Program-made: the position numbers and the translations under genes
The notes under the pieces: model-generated
The model's input: only the letters and a program-made list of their open reading frames with translations
What the model was told of the DNA's origin: nothing
Databases searched by the model: none
Source: DASPTR01 sp041481365
GTDB lineage: Archaea; Thermoproteota; Bathyarchaeia; Bathyarchaeales; Bathycorpusculaceae
Assembly (NCBI GenBank): GCA_041481365.1
Contig: JBGPBS010000026.1
Span: 1 to 18,632, forward strand
Direction: 5' to 3'
DNA: 18,632 bases
Shown here: positions 7,687 to 13,467 of the stretch, in pieces
Numbering within the stretch: position 1 is the stretch's first letter
How the letters are laid out: every line of letters begins with the position of its first letter

Positions 7687-8172
7687 ATGGGTGATGAGCA
7701 AACAGTAAAGGGCAGGGTCAAAGTTGGAGACAAAGCTCCAGACTTTACGCTTCCAGATCAGTCAGGAACGATGGTAAGCTTGAGGGATTTCGTTGGCACG
7801 AAGATCATCGTGTTGTATTTCTATCCCAAGGACTTCTCGAGGGGATGCACTGCCGAAGCCTGCGCTTTCAGAGACAGCTATGACGTGTTCGTGGAAGCAG
7901 CCGCTCAAGTAGTAGGAGTGAGCCCACAATCCGTTGATTCTCATAACAGATTTGCGATGGTGAACAAGCTTCCATTCGTTCTGTTGAGCGACGAGAGTGG
8001 AAAAGTCAGGGAGCTCTATGGCGTGCCTTCGACTCTGGGACTTTTTTCAGGGAGAGTCACATACATCATCGATAAGAAAGGAATAGTCAGACACATGTTT
8101 TCTTCTCAGTTCAACCCGACCAAACACATGGAAGAAGCCCTCAGAATCGTAAAAGAAATCAGCAAAGAATGA
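7687..8172 (+). CDS. bcp: Peroxiredoxin, BCP/PrxQ type
   Basis: This 161-residue thiol peroxidase reduces H2O2 and organic hydroperoxides. The thioredoxin-fold start (VKVGDKAPDFTLPDQSG) is followed by YFYPKDFSRGCTAEACAFRD. There Cys54 is the peroxidatic residue and Cys59, five residues on, is the resolving cysteine typical of atypical 2-Cys BCP enzymes. The later FVLLSDESGKVRELYGV and TYIIDKKGIVRH stretches also match. Full length for the family. It is probably monocistronic. Confidence 0.95.
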   Translation: MGDEQTVKGRVKVGDKAPDFTLPDQSGTMVSLRDFVGTKIIVLYFYPKDFSRGCTAEACAFRDSYDVFVEAAAQVVGVSPQSVDSHNRFAMVNKLPFVLLSDESGKVRELYGVPSTLGLFSGRVTYIIDKKGIVRHMFSSQFNPTKHMEEALRIVKEISKE

Positions 8173-8248
8173 TCCTTGGATCCATTGTGTAAGATGTGCG
8201 CGGCTCTGTCTTGGCGTCCTACAGTTCCTTGAAAATGTTTATTAAGTC

Positions 8249-8257
8249 TTAATATAC
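8249..8257 (+). promoter_or_regulatory. TATA box giving a probable leaderless transcript
   Basis: CTTAATATAC (about 8248-8257) is a strong archaeal TATA sequence centred about 25 nt before the ATG at 8278. That spacing puts the transcription start at or next to the A of the start codon. Confidence 0.6.
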
Positions 8258-8277
8258 ATGTAAGCTCTTGATCAAAA

Positions 8278-8457
8278 ATGAAAGATGAACCAAAAGCCGC
8301 ACACCCCAGAGATCACTTACCTACTACTACGATTGCTGAACAAGTCGGTGAAGAGAATCTGGTCCAAATTCTGCATGCAAGGTCTTCGAAAAACGTCACG
8401 CTGGAACAGAAGAAGAAAGAGGCAAGCAAGCCAATCTATCTTGTTCGCTATGAGTAG
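8278..8457 (+). CDS. Small hypothetical protein with C-terminal KPIYLVRYE motif
   Basis: The ORF encodes 59 hydrophilic residues beginning MKDEPKAAHPRDH, with a central AEQVGEENLVQILHAR helix and a basic stretch before the terminal KPIYLVRYE. A well-placed TATA box supports real, leaderless expression. The terminal nonapeptide is shared with the ORF ending at 7424, so the two are probably paralogues. I do not recognise the family. The stop-adjacent conserved tail suggests a docking or C-terminal recognition motif, which is inference. Confidence 0.6.
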   Translation: MKDEPKAAHPRDHLPTTTIAEQVGEENLVQILHARSSKNVTLEQKKKEASKPIYLVRYE

Positions 8458-8592
8458 CCTCTTGATTCACTCGATTATCTAGCACAGTGTCAAAAAACAG
8501 ACAGAATTTCTTTGCGGAAGTGTAGAATAACGAGCGGTAGAAACATGGGCTAGGTTAAGTTTATCCATCCAGATCTACGGTGCTACACTGTT

Positions 8593-8970
8593 TTGCGGAA
8601 ACGTTATAGCCGGACCCGACGGAATAATTGTGTGTTGGTGAAAGACTTGGAAAGGAGAACTGCAGTCATTCCTCTCGTTGGTCATGTGTTTGAAGCTGAT
8701 TTTGGAGCGATGACTTTTCATCTGCACTTTGAAACCGACAACACCATGGTGCTGACTCAAGTGCGTGGTCCCCAAGTTGGAATGAAACAGACCGTCAACA
8801 TCAAGAAGGTGGAAATAAGACCCAACGTCTACTTTGTTTACTGGCAAGAAGCCGACAAGATAACCGTGACAGACTTGCAAGATTATGAAAATCAGGTTGT
8901 TTATGCTAATATCACGACTCTAAAGAACGAGTTCTTGAATCTTAAAGGCACGCTGAAACCTGTCAAATAG
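8593..8970 (+). CDS. MoaF-like (lipocalin-fold) small protein
   Basis: The body (from about VGHVFEADFGAMTFHLHFE onward) looks like a single MoaF-type beta-barrel. Key stretches are VNIKKVEIRPNVYFVYWQEADK and TVTDLQDYENQVVYANIT, close to the pattern of the MoaF/MoaF-related domain. MoaF has been linked to molybdenum-cofactor metabolism in bacteria, but the biochemical role is unclear and no other moa/mob genes are here. The start is uncertain: a TTG at 8593 gives 125 residues, while GTG at 8632 or 8638 would trim the basic N-terminus. TTAAGTTTATCC near 8553-8564 is the likely TATA region. Confidence 0.7.
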   Translation: MRKRYSRTRRNNCVLVKDLERRTAVIPLVGHVFEADFGAMTFHLHFETDNTMVLTQVRGPQVGMKQTVNIKKVEIRPNVYFVYWQEADKITVTDLQDYENQVVYANITTLKNEFLNLKGTLKPVK

Positions 8971-9065
8971 GGCGCGGAAAAGTTATGGATTAGTCGAGAC
9001 GATATTTTTGTTCTAGGAGCGTGCGCGAGAGAAGAAAAAGGATGGTTAGCTTTCTTGACTCTGTT

Positions 9066-9317
9066 CTAGAAACCCATGACAAGCGTTTCCGTGCTTTGCA
9101 CACCTTTGATGCTTCTGATGCAGTCTGTAACTTGGTTGCCTAAGTCTCCTAATGTTTTTGTCTCCAATCTGACAGCGAAGTCCCAGCGACCGAATACACC
9201 GTTGACTTCCTTGACACCTTTGATCTTGCATAGTTCTTCCTTAACCGTCTTCATGAAATTCAGAGTTTCGCTTGAACCTACACGCACCAGAATCAAAGCT
9301 TCGACCAAGCTGAACAC
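9066..9317 (-). CDS. Stand-alone Lrp/AsnC ligand-binding (RAM) domain protein
   Basis: The product is just the C-terminal alpha/beta sandwich of Lrp/AsnC regulators: EALILVRVGSSETLNFMKTV, then IKGVKEVNGVFGRWDFAVRLE and IRSIKGVQSTETLVMGF. There is no helix-turn-helix. Such single-domain proteins are common in archaea and may sense amino acids or modulate full-length Lrp partners. An in-frame ATG at 9335 lies only about 10 bases from a TATA box (TATTATAC, 9341-9348), too close to be on the mRNA. GTG at 9317 is at the leaderless distance, so I prefer it; TTG at 9308 is also possible. Confidence 0.85.
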   Translation of the reverse strand: MFSLVEALILVRVGSSETLNFMKTVKEELCKIKGVKEVNGVFGRWDFAVRLETKTLGDLGNQVTDCIRSIKGVQSTETLVMGF

Positions 9318-9340
9318 CGTTACTTGCGTACACATTCAGC

Positions 9341-9350
9341 GTATAATAGC
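9341..9350 (-). promoter_or_regulatory. TATA box for the Lrp/AsnC-domain gene
   Basis: On the minus strand this reads GCTATTATAC. It is centred about 28 nt upstream of the GTG at 9317, which decides between the alternative starts of that gene. Confidence 0.45.
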
Positions 9351-9476
9351 TTTGCCTAGTCAACTCATCAGGCGCATGGGAAAAGCTCCAGAATTCTTGG
9401 CTTCCACGCTTGCCTATTATTCCCTAAAAACATGGCTAACACTATTGCTTCTTCACTAAGGAGCATGCGCTTCTGC

Positions 9477-9734
9477 TCAAAACTGAAGAGAATACCAAGA
9501 GCCAACAACACGAGTTCCTACGAAACCCGCCTTCCTTCCATCTTTCTTCTCTATCAAAAACCACTTCTCATCAGAACCCAAGTTGTCATATTCCTTCTCA
9601 ATTTCTGTCTTGGATTGCTGAGCATGAAGAGGATTACAGCTGCCAATGAACACAGGGTCGTTAAACCATCTGAGAATCAAGGGCAAATCCTCTTTCTCCA
9701 CAACTCTTAGATTCACAACCTCACCTTCAAGCAA
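9477..9734 (-). pseudogene. Truncated GNAT (RimJ/RimL-type) acetyltransferase
   Basis: The 85 residues match the N-terminal half of RimJ/RimL-like GNAT enzymes: LEGEVVNLRVVEKEDLPLIL, then RWFNDPVFIGSCNPL and the KWFLIEKKDGRKAGFVGT strand. It stops before the acetyl-CoA-binding motif A. The expected R/Q-x-x-G-x-G/A segment is not found in any frame of the next 150 bases. The only start is TTG (9734), where relatives usually have ATG. This is most likely a decayed gene that lost its catalytic half. Confidence 0.75.
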
Positions 9735-10118
9735 TCTCCAGCACTGCCCAGTAAGTCCAAGATCTCAGTCCTTATGAATTATGGAAGAACCAACATGAAT
9801 ACAGTAGCCCAAACTATGCTGAGAAACTTCAAGGAACTCCCTGAAACCGTTGTGAGGGTCACACTCTAGTTCCATGATTCTACCATTGGAATCTGTGGAC
9901 CGGTGGGGAATTGAACCCGAGTGGGTACGGGCCCAAAACTTGCGCGCGTCCTCGTCTTATCTATTCATTGTCTGGCTTTCTCTAATTGACTTGAAGCTCA
10001 TTCGCTAGGCCCAAGCATCAGAGCAAAGCTGTTTCTCACAAGCAAATATGTTGAATCAAAAGACTTACTGCTTGTTGAGCGCACACGAACTGTTTATGAA
10101 AAGAAAACGTAGTTGCGT
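9735..10118. other. Gene-poor interval with tRNA remnant
   Basis: The interval holds the tRNA 3'-half-like segment (9896-9937) and a GCGCGCG run (9942-9948). Otherwise I see no supported gene. A 36-codon minus-strand ORF ending near 9769 (beginning MELECDPHNGF) has no recognisable family. Confidence 0.35.
9896..9937 (-). pseudogene. tRNA 3'-half remnant with tRNA-Pro(UGG)-like anticodon loop
   Basis: Read on the minus strand, the segment fits tRNA positions 32-73 with exact spacing: loop TTTGGGC (anticodon TGG), five bases, a five-base variable region, a T arm around TTCAATT with four of five stem pairs, a seven-base acceptor strand CCGGTCC and discriminator A. The matching 5' half (starting GGACCGG) is not upstream; a GCGCGCG run sits where it should continue. 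An intact tRNA-Pro(UGG) exists at 14907-14981, so this looks like a broken extra copy. A split tRNA half is less likely. Confidence 0.45.
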
Positions 10119-10433
10119 TTACTTTCCTCGTCTTCTTTTGGGAAAGCACAGGTTAGTTTTCTTTCGGCTTTTCTTGTTAAACCTAAACGTTGGAAGTTCC
10201 CTCCTACCAAAATTGAAGCCTTCTTGAGATGGTGATCTGCTCGGTTGCTGTTTTCTTTCAGCTCGCAAAATGTTCATTTCTTTCTTGCTTTGGCTACTTC
10301 CAAGCGGGGTTCTTGCAGGGGTTCCAGGGCAACTGTGACTCTCTGGAAGCCTGTGTTTTAGGCAAAAGCAACTTTGGCAATAGCTACATCGAAAAGGAAG
10401 TTGCACTTCTTCTCCGCAATGCTTACACCGCAT
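10119..10433 (-). CDS. AN1-type zinc-finger protein
   Basis: Residues 3-35 form a perfect AN1 finger: C3-x2-C6-x9-C16-x2-C19-x4-C24-x2-H27-x5-H33-x-C35, including the typical KHRLPE stretch. AN1 fingers bind two zinc ions. The remaining 69 residues are Ser/Pro-rich and then very basic, ending in a KRRRGK-type tail, with no membrane segment. The basic end suggests nucleic-acid or ribosome contact, which is inference. The ATG at 10433 is the first in-frame start. Confidence 0.8.
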   Translation of the reverse strand: MRCKHCGEEVQLPFRCSYCQSCFCLKHRLPESHSCPGTPARTPLGSSQSKKEMNILRAERKQQPSRSPSQEGFNFGRRELPTFRFNKKSRKKTNLCFPKRRRGK

Positions 10434-10492
10434 AGCTTAACATACCCTTCTTTCATTCAAGACACTAACAATCTTGACGAATTTAGGATTTC

Positions 10493-10573
10493 TCAGCTCT
10501 TAGCTATTCTGATTAGTTCTTTAGGTTCTGCTATAATCTTTCCACACTTCTCACATTTTGAGGTTTCTATTGG
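10493..10573 (-). pseudogene. Remnant of a small zinc-binding protein (C-terminus)
   Basis: On the minus strand a 26-codon stretch ends SKCEKCGKII followed by AEPKELIRIAKS and a stop. It carries a CxxC knuckle and looks like the end of a zinc-ribbon protein. An in-frame TAA lies directly upstream and there is no standard start codon, so it appears broken. Confidence 0.3.
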
Positions 10574-10686
10574 TTAATACATAGGAATCATAGCCTTAAC
10601 CTCAGACTCTGGAGCGCGCGCCTGTTTTGTTCTAGAAAAAAAGATTAGGCTGCTTCGTCTTCTTGTGTGAGCAAGGAGGCAGTTGC

Positions 10687-10809
10687 TTGAGTAGCATAAG
10701 AGGAGAAACAAGAGACGCAGGAAAGCCTAAACCGTTGAAAAAGAAAGAAAGAGAAGAGAAGCGGAAGAAGAAAAAAACCGCCAGACTTGAAAGACAACAG
10801 TCAAGATAG
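10687..10809 (+). CDS. Small very basic protein, possible truncated ribosomal-protein-like ORF
   Basis: A TTG at 10687 is preceded at ideal spacing (7 nt) by AAGGAGG (10673-10679), one of the best ribosome-binding sites in the window. The ORF encodes 40 residues, mostly Lys/Arg/Glu (GKPKPLKKKEREEKRKKKK). The composition resembles the disordered N-terminus of archaeal ribosomal protein S25e, but the winged-helix body is absent. It could be a remnant or a true micro-protein. I do not assign a function. Confidence 0.4.
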   Translation: MSSIRGETRDAGKPKPLKKKEREEKRKKKKTARLERQQSR

Positions 10810-10878
10810 CAAACTTCGCTGTGCGACGCTAACGACGGTTACATCATGAGTGCCTCGCGCGCGCTAATGATGGTGGAC

Positions 10879-10923
10879 CGGTGGGTATCCACATAAATTT
10901 CTATTCCATTAGGATTTGAAGTG
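10879..10923. repeat. 45-bp degenerate repeat, copy R1
   Basis: First of three copies with core TATCCACATAAAT...CTATTCCATTAGGATTTG. It matches R2 at 34 of 40 positions and R3 at 36 of 45. It is preceded by GTGGACCGGTGGG, which also occurs at the tRNA remnant near 9895, and is bracketed by two GCGCGCGC runs. Confidence 0.6.
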
Positions 10924-11103
10924 GCGCGCGCTGGATAAAACTTTACCCTTTCTCTATTCTTGATTTGGTAACGTAAGGTCTCTATGCTTAGAAATGTGAA
11001 ATCTAGAATGTAAATGGGCTCTACGTCCGTCTCTTCTGGTTTTAGCGCGCTATTTGTAAACGGAAGATTTGATTTTGCATTTTTCAAACAGTTGACACAA
11101 AGC

Positions 11104-11142
11104 GGCCCCGCCGGGATTTGGACCCAAACGGGTTCAAGTCCA
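11104..11142. repeat. Back-to-back tRNA T-arm-like sequences (imperfect palindrome)
   Basis: GGATTTGGACCC (minus-strand T-arm plus loop) is followed after AAAC by GGGTTCAAGTCC. The two arms match as an inverted repeat at 10 of 12 positions. The left side continues into GGCCCCGCCGG, which resembles a tRNA acceptor/T-stem end. No complete cloverleaf can be drawn on either strand, so this is a tRNA-derived fragment or a mobile-element-type hairpin. Confidence 0.45.
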
Positions 11143-11220
11143 ATCATTCCTTCATTCTATCCATGCTTTGGCGCGATCGCAATGACCACGATTTGCACGG
11201 GCTAGAATGTAAAAGGGGGT

Positions 11221-11260
11221 CGGTGGGTATCCGCATAAAAATCTATTCTTTTCGGATTTG
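11221..11260. repeat. 45-bp degenerate repeat, copy R2
   Basis: Second copy, beginning CGGTGGGTATCCGCATAAA and ending TTTTCGGATTTG. It lacks the GAAGTG end seen in R1 and R3. It lies 59 bp before R3 in the same orientation. Confidence 0.6.
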
Positions 11261-11279
11261 TTTTCTTTGTGTCCGAACC

Positions 11280-11324
11280 CGCTCTTTATCCGCATGGATT
11301 TTTATTCCATTTGGATTTGAAGTG
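11280..11324. repeat. 45-bp degenerate repeat, copy R3
   Basis: Third copy, with core TATCCGCATGGATTTTTATT and ending TTGGATTTGAAGTG. It shares the GAAGTG end with R1 and the ATCCGCAT variant with R2. A small GC-rich hairpin (ACCTGC/GCAGGT, 11346-11360) follows. Confidence 0.6.
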
Positions 11325-11472
11325 TTTCACCCAGAGCCTTGCTCCACCTGCTCGGCAGGTCCGCCAGGACCCATACCTAAAAAGGGCTGGGCCCAAGACC
11401 TTAGTTGAACTCTTTGACAGCGCGCGCTTCTTTAGAGACGCAAAGCTAAATTCTGCGATCTTGCAGTGCATA

Positions 11473-11823
11473 ATGCTTGTGAACGCAAAAACAGTGTTTG
11501 GATCAATTGCAATCATCGTTCTGCTTTTCTTCGCCATCATATTTGCGATGGCCGCCTCAGTTTCTGAAGTGTATTCTAGACTGACTGTTGCTGGTTTACT
11601 ATTCATCACTGCGTTAGTGATAGCCTTTCTCATAACGAGAAGACCTAAGATTATAATTCAAAAACTCGAAGTATCTGGTGAAATGAAAGCAGTTCAAATC
11701 AAATGTCCCAACTGCTCAGCGTCTGTGGATGCTAATGGCATCAAAATTGTTTCTGGCGTGCCGTATGCGACATGTCCTTATTGTGGGCACACGTTCGAGG
11801 TGACCGAGGAACCGAAATGGTGA
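11473..11823 (+). CDS. Small membrane protein with C-terminal zinc ribbon
   Basis: The 116-residue product has two hydrophobic helices (about 8-32 and 38-58: TVFGSIAIIVLLFFAIIFAM and LTVAGLLFITALVIAFLI). A basic loop follows, then a C-terminal zinc ribbon, CPNCSASV...CPYCGHTFEV. I use the ATG at 11473 because the longer open frame upstream runs through repeat R3. It is the first gene of a compact operon: its TGA overlaps the next gene's ATG by seven bases (ATGGTGA), implying translational coupling. It probably assists or anchors the Cys-tail protein, but this is inference. Confidence 0.75.
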   Translation: MLVNAKTVFGSIAIIVLLFFAIIFAMAASVSEVYSRLTVAGLLFITALVIAFLITRRPKIIIQKLEVSGEMKAVQIKCPNCSASVDANGIKIVSGVPYATCPYCGHTFEVTEEPKW

Positions 11824-13451
11824 AAAGCCACCTACTAACCATCGCGTTAACAATCTTCCTCGTTCAAATGACGATCAGCAGTGCTTATGCCCAGAACTTG
11901 TCCTTCAGTCTAGATCCTGAAGGAGTAACTATCTGGATTAATCAAAACGGCTACGTTGACCTTCTATACAATATAACCTTGAAGCAAGATGCTGGAAGCA
12001 GTGACCTGCATTGGCTTGAAATTGGCCAGCCAACGGCTGATTTCACGATCATTCAGGCTATGGACCAGTATGGAAACCCTCTCCAGGCTTCTGACTCAAG
12101 TTCTGGGAAGGATTACAAAGTGCGCGTGCAGCTGCACTCGGCTCTGGTTGCTGGAGAGACTTTGAGTTTTTCGCTAATGGCAAATGTTACCAACATGATT
12201 TACGATGATTCGAAGATGAACCTGGGCAATGTTGGTATGCAGTTTATTCCGGCATGGTTGACAATGGCGCGAGTTCCTGACCTTCGAGTTAAGATCTTCT
12301 TGCCCGAAGGCGTTGACAAGAGCATGGTGAAGACGTCTATTGACTGGGACAATGCTGATGTTGAGGGTGGACGGCTGTTTGTTTATTGGGAAAGAAGGGA
12401 TTTGGCGGCGGGGCAACATGATTATAATTTCAGCGTTTCTTTCCCCAAGCAGTACGTGCAGAACTACGGGTCAGGTCCTCCAGGTTCGGGTGGTTCTTGG
12501 CAACCGTATGTTGCCCCAGGTTTGTTACTCGTCACGCTTCTGGCCATGGTAGTTATCGGGGTCGTCTTTGGGGTGAGGAGAAGGGGTTATTTGACGCCGT
12601 CGCTTACCATGGAGACTCTCGGGATCAGACGTGGATTGACAGCCGTGGAAGCTTCTTATCTCTTGGAAATGAAGCCTCCTAGAATAGTCACTGAAATACT
12701 GTACAGCCTGCTTCAGAAAAGGGCTGTGTGGGTTGAGTCTACTTCGCCTTCTGTTAAACTGAAGGTCATGAAGGGTTTTGAGAACAAGACTGGAACGCTT
12801 GAGGCGCCGCTTAGATATTATGAAATTGACTTTCTTGGAGCTGTAAAAGAAGAAAGCACACTGGATGAGGAGAAACTGGCGAAGACTGTAATGAACCTGC
12901 GAGACACTGTTGAAGAGAAGATGCGCGGTTACTGCAGGCGCGACACGGTTGACTATTACCGAAGCGTTTCTTCAAAAGCTTGGGAGCAGGTGGAACAGGC
13001 TGGCACACCTGAATTGGCATCGAAAGCTTACGATGAGCAGTTGCTTTGGCTCTTCCTGGATCCCAACGTTAAGACACGCACCGAAACAGCATTCAGAAAT
13101 AGTGCATTCGAACCCAGCCCCCTGTGGCTGTGGTACTGGTATGGCTATAACCACTACAACCCACATCCAACCTACACCCCCAACATCCAAGCACCCGCAC
13201 AGTCTGCAAGACCGCCTGTCATTCCAGGCGCGGATTTCGCCAACAACATTGCAACTGCGGTGGAAGGTACATCGAACAACATTGTTGTTAATCTTGAGAG
13301 ATTCGCGAACGCCATAGTTCCTGGATCTGGCAAACCTTCAAGTCAGCCTGCTCATCATAACGCTGATTGCGTGTGTGCGTGCCATGCTTGTGCGTGCGCC
13401 TGTGCCTGTGTTTCATGCGCTTGTGCATGCGCCGGGGGAGGAGCCGGCTGA
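11817..13451 (+). CDS. Secreted/single-TM protein (DUF2207-like layout) with ten-cysteine Cys-Ala C-terminal tail
   Basis: The 544-residue protein has a signal peptide (1-25, ending SSAYAQ), an extracellular beta-rich domain to about 225, one TM helix (about 232-254, followed by GVRRRG, so the C-terminus should be cytoplasmic) and a cytoplasmic winged-helix-like region (RRGLTAVEASYLLEMKPPR, then EILYSLLQKRAVWVE). A low-complexity linker follows. The last 27 residues hold ten Cys (518-538) as C-V-C-A-C, H-A-C, then A-C repeats, ending GGGAG. The overall layout resembles DUF2207 proteins. GAGG precedes the ATG at 11817. The adjoining RRE-bearing radical SAM gene makes the tail a likely modification substrate. 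Confidence 0.8.
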   Translation: MVKSHLLTIALTIFLVQMTISSAYAQNLSFSLDPEGVTIWINQNGYVDLLYNITLKQDAGSSDLHWLEIGQPTADFTIIQAMDQYGNPLQASDSSSGKDYKVRVQLHSALVAGETLSFSLMANVTNMIYDDSKMNLGNVGMQFIPAWLTMARVPDLRVKIFLPEGVDKSMVKTSIDWDNADVEGGRLFVYWERRDLAAGQHDYNFSVSFPKQYVQNYGSGPPGSGGSWQPYVAPGLLLVTLLAMVVIGVVFGVRRRGYLTPSLTMETLGIRRGLTAVEASYLLEMKPPRIVTEILYSLLQKRAVWVESTSPSVKLKVMKGFENKTGTLEAPLRYYEIDFLGAVKEESTLDEEKLAKTVMNLRDTVEEKMRGYCRRDTVDYYRSVSSKAWEQVEQAGTPELASKAYDEQLLWLFLDPNVKTRTETAFRNSAFEPSPLWLWYWYGYNHYNPHPTYTPNIQAPAQSARPPVIPGADFANNIATAVEGTSNNIVVNLERFANAIVPGSGKPSSQPAHHNADCVCACHACACACACVSCACACAGGGAG

Positions 13452-13454
13452 GAA

Positions 13455-13460
13455 GGGAGG
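13455..13460 (+). promoter_or_regulatory. Strong ribosome-binding site of the radical SAM gene
   Basis: GGGAGG lies 7 nt before the ATG at 13468 and fixes that start; a longer open frame extends upstream but overlaps the Cys-tail coding sequence. It lies only a few bases after the preceding stop, consistent with one transcript. Confidence 0.7.
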
Positions 13461-13467
13461 AGTGACA

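Larger units (their letters stand above)
9942..11429. repeat. Cluster of alternating GC palindromes (AGCGCGCGCTA-like)
   Basis: Copies lie at 9942-9948, 10613-10621, 10856-10866, 10923-10932, 11043-11052 (perfect TAGCGCGCTA), 11170-11180 (diverged, GGCGCGATCGC) and 11419-11429. All are non-coding or in doubtful ORFs. The last lies about 44-54 bases upstream of the three-gene operon start, next to a possible TATA element (CTTTAGAG). Such runs are rare in the first 9 kb. Confidence 0.55.

Noticed and set aside
10839..11147. Open reading frame of 102 codons on the minus strand
   Set aside because: Its start (GLEPVWVQIPAGPL) is a typical spurious translation of a tRNA end, and its end runs through repeat R1 and a GCGCGC run. 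No family or promoter supports it.
10879..11324. CRISPR array
   Set aside because: Repeats are only three, degenerate and unevenly spaced (342 and 59 bp), and no cas gene is nearby.
11269..11472. In-frame extension of the zinc-ribbon membrane protein
   Set aside because: The extra 68 residues are translated from repeat R3 and a GC-rich hairpin, and the ATG at 11473 begins directly before the first TM helix.
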